From Neotamlana laminarinivorans (GTDB lineage Bacteria > Bacteroidota > Bacteroidia > Flavobacteriales > Flavobacteriaceae), in contig NZ_JAJAPW010000001.1 of assembly GCF_020523925.1 (NCBI RefSeq), positions 833,597 to 897,596 of the forward strand: a stretch of DNA of 64,000 nucleotides, given 5' to 3'. Shown here piece after piece: positions 39,705-48,678 of this stretch (position 1 is its first letter; each line of letters begins with the position of its first letter). The notes under the pieces were generated by a model. It was not told where the DNA came from and did not search any database. It worked only from the letters and a program-made list of their open reading frames with translations. Both the position numbers and the translations under genes were made by a program.

Positions 39705-39734
39705 CAAATATACAATCTTTTAAAAATATCACAA
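39705..39734 (-). promoter_or_regulatory. Promoter of the SRP RNA gene
   Basis: On the minus strand, TTG (39734-39732), a 19-base spacer and TATATTTG (39712-39705) match the Bacteroidota consensus. The expected start about 6 bases downstream coincides with the 5' GGCAAG end of the RNA. Confidence 0.75.
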
Positions 39735-39788
39735 TGATTTTTTTAACCGATTTTAAATAAATATCTTGCTTTAAAATTTAAGTAAAAC

Positions 39789-40820
39789 ATGACACGCTAC
39801 AATTACCTAACAATCATAATTTTATCGCTTGTTTTAACATCTTGCGGATCAAAATCTAATAATAAAAAAAGCTATTTTTCTATAGAAACTAATGCTAAAA
39901 AAGGCAATATTTCTAATAACGAAACGCTAAAACTGTCAATTTCTAACAAAAAAAACATTAAAATTGATTCGGTTAGTTATACTCTAGATGGAAAAATAAT
40001 TAATGAATCTACAGATTTAAATAATTTTAAATTAGGAAAACAAACTGTTGAAGCTACTGTTTACTTTAATAGCGAAAAACAAACCACAACAACACCTGTT
40101 ACTATATTAAATAGCGAACTTCCTAAAGTTTATAAGTATAAAATTGTAAACGAGTATCCTCATGATATAACGTCTTACACACAAGGTTTAGAGTTTTTTA
40201 ATGATACACTTTACGAAAGTACAGGGCAATATAAAGAATCGAAGCTACGCAAAGTTGACTATAAAACTGGTGAAGTTATAAAGAATATAAACTTAGCTAA
40301 TGAATATTTTGGTGAAGGCTTAACCATATTAAACAATAAAGTATACCAACTTACCTGGCAAAAAGGCACTGGTTTTGTTTATAATGTTGATACTTTTGAA
40401 AAACTAAGCAGCTTTAAATACGGAAATAGTAAAGAAGGTTGGGGTTTATGTAACAACGATACTACTTTATATAAAAGTGATGGAAGTGAAAAAATTTGGT
40501 TACTAAACCCAGAAACCCTTGCGGAAGAAAGTTTTATACAAGTATACACCAACAAAGGTAAAATTGTGGGTATTAATGAAATGGAATGGATAAACGGTAA
40601 AATTTATGCCAATCGTTACCAAAAAGATGGTGTTGCCATTATTAATCCTGTGAACGGTGCTATTGAAGCTGTTATTGACTTTTCTCCGTTAAAAAAACTA
40701 GTAACCCAACACGATGGTCTAGATGTTTTAAACGGTATTGCCTATAACCCTAAAACCAATACTATTTTTGTAACCGGAAAACGTTGGGATAAATTATTTG
40801 AAGTTGAAATTATAGAATAG
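39789..40820 (+). CDS. Glutaminyl-peptide cyclotransferase (glutamine cyclotransferase family), lipoprotein
   Basis: This 343-residue protein has a lipoprotein signal (IIILSLVLTSC, Cys19). A short Ig-like linker (about 30-110) precedes a five-bladed propeller of the plant/bacterial glutaminyl cyclase family: YPHDITSYTQGLEFFNDTLYEST, FGEGLTILNNKVYQLTWQ, EGWGLCNNDTTLYKSDGS, INEMEWINGKIYANRYQ and HDGLDVLNGIAYN. The enzyme converts N-terminal Gln to pyroglutamate on exported peptides and needs no metal in this family. T9SS organisms often have N-terminal pyroglutamate on proteins after signal cleavage before Gln; many signal peptides in this window end in AQ or SQ, which fits that role (inference). 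Confidence 0.9.
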   Translation: MTRYNYLTIIILSLVLTSCGSKSNNKKSYFSIETNAKKGNISNNETLKLSISNKKNIKIDSVSYTLDGKIINESTDLNNFKLGKQTVEATVYFNSEKQTTTTPVTILNSELPKVYKYKIVNEYPHDITSYTQGLEFFNDTLYESTGQYKESKLRKVDYKTGEVIKNINLANEYFGEGLTILNNKVYQLTWQKGTGFVYNVDTFEKLSSFKYGNSKEGWGLCNNDTTLYKSDGSEKIWLLNPETLAEESFIQVYTNKGKIVGINEMEWINGKIYANRYQKDGVAIINPVNGAIEAVIDFSPLKKLVTQHDGLDVLNGIAYNPKTNTIFVTGKRWDKLFEVEIIE

Positions 40821-40842
40821 TTAAAATAGAATAACTTAACTC

Positions 40843-41316
40843 ATGCTTCAAACCAGACATTTCAATTTATGCGAGCATAGTAAAAGGAGTTTGAAACATG
40901 GAATTACTTGTGGATTAACTAATAAAAAACCGGATTTTATAGAATTTTGCCCGAATATAAAATTTACTGAAGCTTTTAATAATTCCTATAAATCCTTAAA
41001 TAGTGACATAAAAATAGCTCGAAAAGGTAAAATAGTAGCCTACATAAAATTTGCACTATTAATTATTATCGGTCTATTTGTAATTTTAAAAAGTTACTAT
41101 TTATTAATTGAAGCAAACACCCGAGATTATTCCAGATCTGGTTATCATTATTTTAAGTTAGCTATTTTAGTTTTAATTTTAGGTTCTGCAATTGTAAAAC
41201 TAGGATTTATAAGTCTTTCTAATTATATAAAACCACTTAGAGAGCTAAAGTTTGAAAAGAAAGAAATAGATTTAATTCTTAGAAAATACAATAAATATAA
41301 AAGCACTAAACTTTAA
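40843..41316 (+). CDS. Two-helix membrane protein with an N-terminal Cys-rich segment
   Basis: I do not recognise this 157-residue protein. The first 35 residues carry Cys and His residues in CEHSKRSLKHGITC and FCPN, suggesting a small zinc-binding or redox segment. Two hydrophobic helices follow at about 65-88 and 100-125, then a charged C-terminus ending KYNKYKSTKL. It starts 22 bases after the cyclotransferase stop, so it may belong to the same operon, and its 3' end overlaps the converging class V aminotransferase gene by 11 bases. Confidence 0.7.
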   Translation: MLQTRHFNLCEHSKRSLKHGITCGLTNKKPDFIEFCPNIKFTEAFNNSYKSLNSDIKIARKGKIVAYIKFALLIIIGLFVILKSYYLLIEANTRDYSRSGYHYFKLAILVLILGSAIVKLGFISLSNYIKPLRELKFEKKEIDLILRKYNKYKSTKL

Positions 41317-42787
41317 ACCAATTTTCGGTAATTTTTTGTTCAGTATTTAAATTACTATTGTGTATATACTCGTTTTTAGTAGCGTTATAAGTATAATCTT
41401 CACCCCAAATTTTATAATTTTCGGCAACTTGTTTAATAGCATCGCAAATAAACTCAATTTCGGCATTCGTCATGGTTGGGTGTACAGACATTCTAATCCA
41501 ACCTGGGCGTTCAATTAAACAACCTTCTAATATTTTTTGTTCTATAGCTTTTGATGTGTTTTGGTCTACATGCAACAAATAATGGCCGTAGGTTCCAGCA
41601 CAAGAACAACCACCACGCGTTTGCACTCCAAAACGATCGTTTAAAAGCTTCACTATTAAATTAAAGTGTACACCTTCTAAATAAAACGAAAATACACCGA
41701 GTCTTTCTTTATTGTTAGGTGCGAGAATATTTAGGTTATTAATTTTAGACAATTTCTGAAAAACCAAATCGTTAATTTCGTGCTCTCTTGCTAAAATATT
41801 TTCTACACCCATTTGCTCTTTTAATTGAATTGAAAGTGCAATTTTTATAGCTTGTAAAAATCCTGGTGTACCGCCATCTTCTCGCGTTTCAATATCATCA
41901 ATATAATCATGATCGCCCCAAGGGTTGGTGTAATTTACAGTGCCTCCTCCCGGATTATCGGGTACCAAATTTTTATATAATTTTTTATTGAATATTAATA
42001 CGCCTGAAGTACCTGGGCCACCTAAAAATTTATGAGGCGAAAACGTAACAGCGTCTAAATATTCCTCTTCATTTTCAGGATGCATGTTTATATTTACATA
42101 AGGCGCAGAACATGCAAAATCCACGAAACACAACCCGTTATTTTGATGCATTATTTTCGCGACTTCATGATAATTTGTTTGAATACCAGTAACATTAGAG
42201 CAAGCCGTTATAGCTGCTATTTTAATTGGTGTATTTTGATGCTCAACTAATAATTTTTCAAGATTATCTATGCAAGGTAAACCTTCGTCGTTACAAGGTA
42301 TTACTTTAACTCTAGCAATGGTTTCTAGCCAACTTGTTTGGTTGGAATGATGCTCCATATGTGACACAAAAATAATAGGGCGTTTTTCTTCTGGGACTTC
42401 GGTATTATCTTTTAAATTTTCATTTAATTTTATCCCTAAAATACGCTGAAACTTGTTGATTGCTCCCGTCATTCCGGTACCAACAGTTATTAAAACATCG
42501 TCTTTAGATGCATTAACGTGTTTCTTAATTATGTTTCTAGCATCATGATAAGCCAAAGTCATGGTAGAACCCGTTATTGAAGTTTCGGTGTGCGTATTTG
42601 CAACAAACGGCCCTATATCCTTTACCAATTTATCTTCTATTGGGCGATACAGTCTACCGCTTGCGGTCCAATCGGCGTAAATAATTTTTTTTCTTCCGTA
42701 AGGCGAATCAAAATAGGAATCTACACCAACAACATGTTCTCTAAATTTTGAGAAATATTGTTCTAAGTTAGTTAAGTTTGAAACCAT
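41306..42787 (-). CDS. Class V aminotransferase-fold PLP enzyme (cysteine-desulfurase-like)
   Basis: This is a 493-residue fold-type I PLP enzyme. Evidence includes FVSHMEHHSNQTSW, AITACSNVTGIQ, the Asp of GLCFVDFACSAPY and the Schiff-base lysine in FSPHKFLGGPGTSGV (Lys253). The loop TRGGCSCAGTYGHYLL holds Cys394 and Cys396, where desulfurases carry the persulfide Cys, although the surrounding sequence differs from IscS/SufS. It could be a desulfurase or a lyase/aminotransferase of the same class. Its start lies inside the end of dsbD (20-base overlap), so translation is probably coupled to that thiol-disulfide reductase. Confidence 0.88.
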   Translation of the reverse strand: MVSNLTNLEQYFSKFREHVVGVDSYFDSPYGRKKIIYADWTASGRLYRPIEDKLVKDIGPFVANTHTETSITGSTMTLAYHDARNIIKKHVNASKDDVLITVGTGMTGAINKFQRILGIKLNENLKDNTEVPEEKRPIIFVSHMEHHSNQTSWLETIARVKVIPCNDEGLPCIDNLEKLLVEHQNTPIKIAAITACSNVTGIQTNYHEVAKIMHQNNGLCFVDFACSAPYVNINMHPENEEEYLDAVTFSPHKFLGGPGTSGVLIFNKKLYKNLVPDNPGGGTVNYTNPWGDHDYIDDIETREDGGTPGFLQAIKIALSIQLKEQMGVENILAREHEINDLVFQKLSKINNLNILAPNNKERLGVFSFYLEGVHFNLIVKLLNDRFGVQTRGGCSCAGTYGHYLLHVDQNTSKAIEQKILEGCLIERPGWIRMSVHPTMTNAEIEFICDAIKQVAENYKIWGEDYTYNATKNEYIHNSNLNTEQKITENWFKV

Positions 42788-44813
42788 AACTTCCTGAATT
42801 ATTTTTAAAACTCTCTAAACCACATTCTAAAAATTTAGCATATTCAATTTCATCTGGGGTGTAACCAACGGGTTCATTTAAAATTTTTGTACCATCGCTA
42901 TTAAGTAAAACATAATATGGTTGAGAATTTGTTTGAAAAAATTGAGTTTGAAAATGAGCCCATTTATGTCCATAATTCTTTAAAGTTCGAATTCCACCAT
43001 CTACTCTACTCACTTCAATTTGTTCATTGTCTGGCAATTCTTTTTTATCATCTACATAAAGAGATATTAAAACATAATCATTCCTTAAATAATTATCTAC
43101 ACTTTTTTTAGACCATACATGCTCTTCCATCTTTCTACAATTTACACAAGCGTAACCAGTAAAATCTAACATTACAGGTTTATTTACTTTTTGGGCATAA
43201 GCAATTCCTGTTTTTAAATCTTTAAAGCATTCTAAATTATTAGGGCAATCATTTGGGTAGAAAAAACTGTAACCAACAGGAGGCGCTAAACCACTTAATA
43301 ATGTTAAAGAAGAAAATGTATTGGTTTCTTTATTAACGCGAAATCCAGATGCTAAATATATTACAAACGAGGCAACTAAAATGCCTCCTGAAATTCTAGA
43401 AAATGATAACTTTAATAAAGGGGAATCGTGAGGGAATTTAATTTTACCAAATAAATACAAGGCTAATCCTGCAAAAATTATAATCCAGATTATTAAAAAT
43501 GGTTCTATTTTTAAAATACCCCAATGTTGAACCAAATCTGCATTTGATAAGAATTTGAAAGCCAAAGCTAATTCTAAAAACCCTAAAATAACTTTTGTTG
43601 TATTTAACCAACCACCAGATTTTGGCAATGCATTTAACATGTTAGGAAACATTGCAAATAAAGCAAATGGTAATCCTAAAGATACCCCAAAACCTGCCAT
43701 TCCTGCTGTAAGTTGCCATGCTCCCCCATCTGAAGATAGCGATCCTGCTAAAAGTGACCCTAAAATTGGGCCTGTACATGAAAACGACACAATGGCAAGC
43801 GTTAATGCCATAAAAAAGATTCCTATTAATCCTCCAGAATTTTCTCCTTGGGTGGTTTTATTTGTCCAGCTTGCTGGAAGTGTTAATTCGTAGTAACCAA
43901 AAAACGAAAAGGCAAAAAAGATGAAGATGACAAAAAAGATAACATTTAGCCAAACATTTGTTGAAATTTCGTTTAATATGTCTGGGTTAACTGAATCTAG
44001 TAAATGAAATGGAACACTTAACAATATGTAAACTGCAAAAATAAAGAAACCATAAAGCAATGCTTTAGAGATTCCTGAAGCTTTAGTTTGTCCGCTTTTT
44101 TTTGTAAAAAAGCTTACTGTTAAAGGAATCATTGGAAATACACATGGTGTTAATAAAGCTAATAAACCGCCTAAAAAACCTAAACCAAAAATACTCCATA
44201 AAGATTTATTGCTTTCTTCTGAAGTTGACTTTATCTCTACATCACAATTATTATCAGCCTTTGTTATATTGTTTATAGATAAGCCATAAAGAGATTGATT
44301 TAACTCTGAATTGTTGACTAATTTCTCAATATCATTTTTTTTTTCTACTGAAACACTATCACTGCTTAAATAAAAAACTAATTCTACTTCATTTGGTGGC
44401 AAACAACGCTTATCGTCGCAAACCATAAATTCTACCACACCTTTAATTGATTCAATATCAGAATTTAACAAAGCTACTTTTTGAGTAAATATTGCACTAT
44501 TTTCAAAGAATTTAATTTTCATTTGAAATATAGGGTCATCAATAGTATGGCCCTCTTCTTCAGTAGTCTTTTCAGCTAATTGATAATTTTCAGCTTTATC
44601 TATATAGTTAAAAGAAGTTGGTATCGGTCCCCCATCGGGAACAGATTGAGAATACAAATGCCAACCTGTTTCAATAGTAGCAATAGATATAAGTTTATAT
44701 TCGGTATCTGAAAGTTTTTCAACCGAAGTACTCCACTTTACCGGATTTAAAATTTGAGAAAATCCGTTAAATCCAATTAAAAATAATAAAGCTAATAGTA
44801 ATTTATGTTTCAT
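42768..44813 (-). CDS. dsbD: Thiol:disulfide interchange protein DsbD-like
   Basis: This 681-residue protein passes electrons from the cytoplasm to periplasmic thioredoxin-like proteins. It has a signal peptide (LLALLFLIGFNGFSQ), an N-terminal alpha domain (about 20-190) with CDDKRCLPP, and a membrane domain of about eight helices (206-500) with the two CcdA cysteines in LTPCVFPMIP (near 223) and SFSCTGPILG (near 342). The C-terminal thioredoxin domain has YACVNCRKMEEHVW (Cys556, Cys559). All redox cysteines are in place. Substrates may include periplasmic disulfide isomerases or cytochrome c maturation proteins; none is next to it. The class V PLP gene overlaps its 3' end. Confidence 0.93.
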   Translation of the reverse strand: MKHKLLLALLFLIGFNGFSQILNPVKWSTSVEKLSDTEYKLISIATIETGWHLYSQSVPDGGPIPTSFNYIDKAENYQLAEKTTEEEGHTIDDPIFQMKIKFFENSAIFTQKVALLNSDIESIKGVVEFMVCDDKRCLPPNEVELVFYLSSDSVSVEKKNDIEKLVNNSELNQSLYGLSINNITKADNNCDVEIKSTSEESNKSLWSIFGLGFLGGLLALLTPCVFPMIPLTVSFFTKKSGQTKASGISKALLYGFFIFAVYILLSVPFHLLDSVNPDILNEISTNVWLNVIFFVIFIFFAFSFFGYYELTLPASWTNKTTQGENSGGLIGIFFMALTLAIVSFSCTGPILGSLLAGSLSSDGGAWQLTAGMAGFGVSLGLPFALFAMFPNMLNALPKSGGWLNTTKVILGFLELALAFKFLSNADLVQHWGILKIEPFLIIWIIIFAGLALYLFGKIKFPHDSPLLKLSFSRISGGILVASFVIYLASGFRVNKETNTFSSLTLLSGLAPPVGYSFFYPNDCPNNLECFKDLKTGIAYAQKVNKPVMLDFTGYACVNCRKMEEHVWSKKSVDNYLRNDYVLISLYVDDKKELPDNEQIEVSRVDGGIRTLKNYGHKWAHFQTQFFQTNSQPYYVLLNSDGTKILNEPVGYTPDEIEYAKFLECGLESFKNNSGSYGFKLN

Positions 44814-45140
44814 GTTAAGGGCTTAAATATATTTCAATATAAAATTTTTGCTTTAAATGCACTTTTAAATTCTCATAATATTCTTTTCAATCATAAATTT
44901 TTAAAAAAAATAGAGCATTATAAATGTGGTAAAATTAATGTTTTTGACTCATATAAAACGTTATAATTTCCTTAAAACGGTTTAAATGAATATGGTTTAA
45001 TTTTCATGATAATTTAATTTAACACTGTTTTTTTGTTAAAATCTTCCTCGTTGAGTTATTTTTTTTCAAATATGACAAATGTCATAATTCACCTTTCACA
45101 TAATAATGACCTTTGAACCATAATTAAAAAACAATCCAAT
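44814..45140. promoter_or_regulatory. Intergenic region with a perfect palindrome upstream of the YceI group
   Basis: This 327-base stretch between divergent dsbD and the first YceI gene has no open frame. It is very AT-rich. At 45071-45086 it holds TATGACAAATGTCATA, two 7-base arms around AA, a likely dimer-protein operator. Downstream, GACCTTTG at 45108-45115 is a 7/8 match to the -7 box, about 25 bases before the ATG at 45141. The operator would sit about 22 bases upstream of that box, in an activator-like or -33-overlapping position. The regulator is not known. Confidence 0.5.
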
Positions 45141-45719
45141 ATGACCTATTTAGCATCATCGAAAATAAAATTCGCAGTATGTATTTTATTTTCATTTATT
45201 TCCAGTTTAATGTTCTCTCAAGAATACCAATTAGATAGTGCATCTACCTTAAGCGTTTATGGTACTTCTAGCCTACACGACTGGCATATTACTACAACAT
45301 CGTATAGCGGAAGTATTAGTTTTACTAATGTAAATACTGGTGAAATTAAAACTTGTAATGTTACAATTCCTACTGAAACTTTAAAAAGTGGCAAATCTGC
45401 AATGGATAAAAATACTTATAAAGCTTTACAAACTAACAAGTATAAAAATATAAGTTTTACACTTACTAAAGCAGATAATGCTACAGTAACATCTGAAGGG
45501 AACTTTAGTATAAAAGCTACAGGTAATTTAACCATAGCTGGAACAAAAAAATTGATAACTCTAAATTTAAATGTAATTGCATCTCAAAACCAAATCAAGC
45601 TAACGGGAGAAAAAACTTTTAAAATGAGTGAGTTTAATATTGAGCCACCTACTGCATTATTTGGTACAGTTACCACTGGCGATGAAATTACCATAAAATT
45701 TAATTCAATTTTTAAATAA
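45141..45719 (+). CDS. YceI-family secreted lipocalin-like protein
   Basis: This 192-residue protein has a signal peptide (ILFSFISSLMFSQ) and then the YceI pattern: YQLDSASTLSVYGTSSLHDWHITT, IPTETLKSGKSAMDKNTYKAL, KYKNISFTLTKA, GNLTIAGTKKLITL and a closing FKMSEFNIEPPTALFGTVTTGDEITI. YceI proteins are small periplasmic barrels that bind isoprenoid or similar lipids. It is the first of three genes in line; the third is another YceI-type protein. Confidence 0.92.
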   Translation: MTYLASSKIKFAVCILFSFISSLMFSQEYQLDSASTLSVYGTSSLHDWHITTTSYSGSISFTNVNTGEIKTCNVTIPTETLKSGKSAMDKNTYKALQTNKYKNISFTLTKADNATVTSEGNFSIKATGNLTIAGTKKLITLNLNVIASQNQIKLTGEKTFKMSEFNIEPPTALFGTVTTGDEITIKFNSIFK

Positions 45720-45753
45720 AATATTATTAAAACAACCTTAAAATTATATAATC

Positions 45754-47019
45754 ATGATATCAAAATTTAAAACATCAATCACATTATTAGTTGTGCTACT
45801 AAGTTTTAGTTTATTTGCACAAAACAGACAATTAGATAATTACAGACAACCAGATAAAAACGGTGTAAATGTATTTGAAGCTCCAAAAGACAGCGATTCA
45901 ACCTTTGATGGCGTTAAAGTTCGAGTTGGAGGTTCTTCCACACTACAATTTCAAGCTATAGACCACGAGAACTCTGGAGTTACCGAATTAGCAGAAATTG
46001 GATACAACATTAATTTAGCCACTGCTAACTTAGATTTAGATGTTGCTTTATACGACGGAGTTAGAATGCACTTAAGAACTTATTTATCTTCAAGACACCA
46101 CAACGAACCATATGTTAAAGGTGGATACTTTCAAATAGATAAATTGGAATTTATAAGTGAAGGCTTTTTAGAAGATTTTATGAAGAATGTTACCATTAAA
46201 ATTGGACATATGGAAACCAATTACGGTGATGCACATTTTAGAAGAACAGATAATGCTCAAGCCATTTTTAACCCTTTTGTTGGTAACTTAATTATGGATG
46301 CGTTTACAACCGAAGTTGGTGCCGAATTCTATTACAACACACACAAAGGTTTGTTTGCCATGGTTGGTTTTACAAACGGTAAATTAAACCAATCTGTTGA
46401 AGAATCTGATGGAGATACAGGTGGAGCTTCATTTATAGCCAAATTAGGATACGATAAGCAATTAAACGACGATTTAAGACTTAGATTAACAGGATCTGTA
46501 TACAATACAGGTTATGTTCCTAACTCTTACTTATATGCTGCTGACAGAGCGGGATCTAGATATTATAATGTTTTACAAGCTGCCGATGCAACAAGCGATA
46601 ATTTTAGATCTGGACGTTATAACCCCGCATTTGGTAATAAAGTTACTGCTATAATGATTAATCCTTTTGTTAAATACAACGGTTTAGAGTTCTTTGGAAC
46701 CTTTGAAACTTCAAGCGGAAACTCTATAGGTGCAGAAGAAAGAACGGCAACACAATTAGCCGGAGAATTGATTTATAGATTTGGTAAAAACGAAAATCTA
46801 TTTGTTGGAGCAAGATATAACACTGTTGAGGCAGACGATACTAGTGGTGAAGATATAACCATTAACAGAACACAACTTGGTGCTGGTTGGTTTATGACAA
46901 AAAACATATTAATGAAAGCAGAATACGTTAATCAAACATATGATGGCTTTACATCTGGAAGCCTTTACGACGATTCCAAGTTTAATGGCCTTATGCTAGA
47001 AGCCGTAATAAGCTTTTAA
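45754..47019 (+). CDS. Outer-membrane barrel (porin-like) protein
   Basis: This 421-residue exported protein has a signal peptide (LLVVLLSFSLFAQ). It lacks recognised enzyme motifs but shows a regular series of amphipathic strands rich in Y, F, N and G, such as VRVGGSSTLQFQAIDHENSG, LRTYLSSRHHNEPYVKGGYF, KIGHMETNYGDAHFRR and NLFVGARYNTVEADD. It ends EAVISF, an aromatic barrel terminus. It resembles phosphate-selective (OprP/OprO) or other porin-like proteins of Bacteroidota in general layout, but the substrate is unknown. It sits 34 bases after the first YceI gene, suggesting joint transcription, and is followed by a strong hairpin. Confidence 0.8.
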   Translation: MISKFKTSITLLVVLLSFSLFAQNRQLDNYRQPDKNGVNVFEAPKDSDSTFDGVKVRVGGSSTLQFQAIDHENSGVTELAEIGYNINLATANLDLDVALYDGVRMHLRTYLSSRHHNEPYVKGGYFQIDKLEFISEGFLEDFMKNVTIKIGHMETNYGDAHFRRTDNAQAIFNPFVGNLIMDAFTTEVGAEFYYNTHKGLFAMVGFTNGKLNQSVEESDGDTGGASFIAKLGYDKQLNDDLRLRLTGSVYNTGYVPNSYLYAADRAGSRYYNVLQAADATSDNFRSGRYNPAFGNKVTAIMINPFVKYNGLEFFGTFETSSGNSIGAEERTATQLAGELIYRFGKNENLFVGARYNTVEADDTSGEDITINRTQLGAGWFMTKNILMKAEYVNQTYDGFTSGSLYDDSKFNGLMLEAVISF

Positions 47020-47036
47020 ATTCAACCATAATTGAA

Positions 47037-47095
47037 TAAAACCTTACATTAAAATGGTTGTTGTTTAACAAACTATTTTAATGTAAGGTTTTTAA
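47037..47095 (+). terminator. Long hairpin after the porin-like gene
   Basis: The arms ACCTTACATTAAAAT (47041-47055) and ATTTTAATGTAAGGT (47075-47089) pair perfectly and the loop is about 19 bases; the right arm is followed by T-rich sequence. It would end or attenuate the message before the second YceI gene at 47114. Confidence 0.85.
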
Positions 47096-47113
47096 TTTTT
47101 TAAACTTAAAATC

Positions 47114-47692
47114 ATGAAAGTTATTATAATATTAATTGCAGCTATTCTTCAATTTAGTTTTATAAACAATCCCATAAATAAAACTAGCGTAAAAATTAAC
47201 CCAGAAAGCACTTTGATTATTGAGGGTAAAACCAATGTTAACCAATTTTATTGTAACTATAATACTTCAAAATTAAATCATGAAATTCCAGTAAAATTCT
47301 TTATTGAAGCAAATCAAAAAGTCGTTTTTAACAATACTATATTAAAACTTAACAACCAGTTATTCGATTGTGGAAACGATATCATGAATAAAGATTTTAG
47401 AAACCTTTTAAAATCTAAAAAACATCCAAATATTTCTATTCAATTATTAGAAATTGAAAAAAAATCTAATAAAAAAATAGAAGCAAAACTTAATATTGAA
47501 TTGGCTGGTGTTAGTAGACTGTTTAAAATACCTGTTATTGTTGAAAATTACGAAAGCAATATTCGTGTTAACGGTAAAATTGAAATTGATATTTTAGAAT
47601 ATAATTTAGAACCACCTAAAAAGCTTTTAGGAATGGTTAAAGTTGATAACACTATTAATGTATTATTCAACCTTTCTCTTACAAAAGGTTAA
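47114..47692 (+). CDS. Second YceI-like secreted protein
   Basis: This 192-residue protein is a divergent YceI relative. After a signal-like N-terminus (MKVIIILIAAILQFSFI) it keeps the family landmarks in shifted form: PESTLIIEGKTNVNQFYC, DIMNKDFRNLLKSKKHPNISIQL, KLNIELAGVSRLFKIP and LEYNLEPPKKLLGMVKVDNTI. Three cysteines are not found in the first YceI protein. It follows a strong hairpin, so it may be expressed less than the two genes before it or have its own promoter. It converges on sprF with 5 bases between the stops. Confidence 0.8.
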   Translation: MKVIIILIAAILQFSFINNPINKTSVKINPESTLIIEGKTNVNQFYCNYNTSKLNHEIPVKFFIEANQKVVFNNTILKLNNQLFDCGNDIMNKDFRNLLKSKKHPNISIQLLEIEKKSNKKIEAKLNIELAGVSRLFKIPVIVENYESNIRVNGKIEIDILEYNLEPPKKLLGMVKVDNTINVLFNLSLTKG

Positions 47693-47697
47693 ATAGA

Positions 47698-48672
47698 TTA
47701 GTGCACAGGACTTTGAGTACACGGACAATTACTAATACCTTGTAAGAAATCAAAACCTATAGTTACTACATGTGTACCGGAGTTATAGCCAAAAAAATCG
47801 TTGGTTGTTAATTGATAGGCATACCCAAAATAAAATTGGGATTTTTTAAATCCTACCATAGGGCCAATATTTAAAGGTTTAAAAATTTGATCGTTTAAAA
47901 AACGATACGATACCCCTCCCCATATGTAGTCTTCTCGTCTATTATATTTCCTTACTTTAAAGTTTAAATCGGTACTTGACCTATCATCACTAGCGTAATA
48001 TTGAAAAAATGCTGATGGCTCAAACTCTAAACCACTTTTTTTGGCGCCTGCGATGGTTAAACCTGTATAAACCTGATAATTCAAAAGCAAATTAGGCTCA
48101 AAAACCGTTTCAAAATTATCTAAATCCTTTGGCAAAAGGTTATTAAAGTTTAAACTTAAAAAGTATCCTTTCCATCTAAATAAGGCGCCTACATCAAAAT
48201 TATGGTTTGTAGTACTTCTATCATCATTTACATAAGGATCAATTGTTGGATTAGTATAAGTTGGATCGAAATTATCAATATTAATTCTAAAGGTGTTTAA
48301 ATTGTATGAAATACCAAAAGACAAATACATTTTCTCATAATAATCTAGAATTAAGTGATGTGCAAATGAAAATTTAGCACCTTGCTGTATCGTATTTCCA
48401 TTACTATCATTATATAATGATACACCCAAACCTGATCTATCTGCTATTCGAAAATCTATATATGCAGATTGGTTGTCTGGTGCATCTTTTATACCTACCC
48501 ATTGTGTTAAACCATTAAGCCTAACTCTTAAATTATCACCAATACCCGCATAAGTTGGAGAGACTACAAAGTTATTGTCAGCCAAATACTGTGTAAATAC
48601 TGGTAAATTTAACTCCTGAGCGTAGCTTTTTACAATTACTACTAAAAATATATAGGTTATTAGTTTTTTCAT
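47698..48672 (-). CDS. sprF: Type IX secretion/gliding membrane protein of the PorP/SprF family
   Basis: This is a 324-residue outer-membrane protein. It starts with MKKLITYIFLVVIVKSYAQELNLPVFTQYLADN; 'P.FTQYL.N' with 'SPTYAGIGDNLRVRLNGLTQWVG' is the opening motif of PorP/SprF proteins. The rest is a set of barrel strands (SYNLNTFRINIDNFDPTYT, KSQFYFGYAYQLTTNDFFGY), ending in a short Cys-containing tail. In F. johnsoniae, sprF lies directly after sprB and is needed for secretion of SprB to the cell surface. The same order here, with a 6-base gap, supports the name. Confidence 0.92.
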   Translation of the reverse strand: MKKLITYIFLVVIVKSYAQELNLPVFTQYLADNNFVVSPTYAGIGDNLRVRLNGLTQWVGIKDAPDNQSAYIDFRIADRSGLGVSLYNDSNGNTIQQGAKFSFAHHLILDYYEKMYLSFGISYNLNTFRINIDNFDPTYTNPTIDPYVNDDRSTTNHNFDVGALFRWKGYFLSLNFNNLLPKDLDNFETVFEPNLLLNYQVYTGLTIAGAKKSGLEFEPSAFFQYYASDDRSSTDLNFKVRKYNRREDYIWGGVSYRFLNDQIFKPLNIGPMVGFKKSQFYFGYAYQLTTNDFFGYNSGTHVVTIGFDFLQGISNCPCTQSPVH

Positions 48673-48678
48673 AATATT

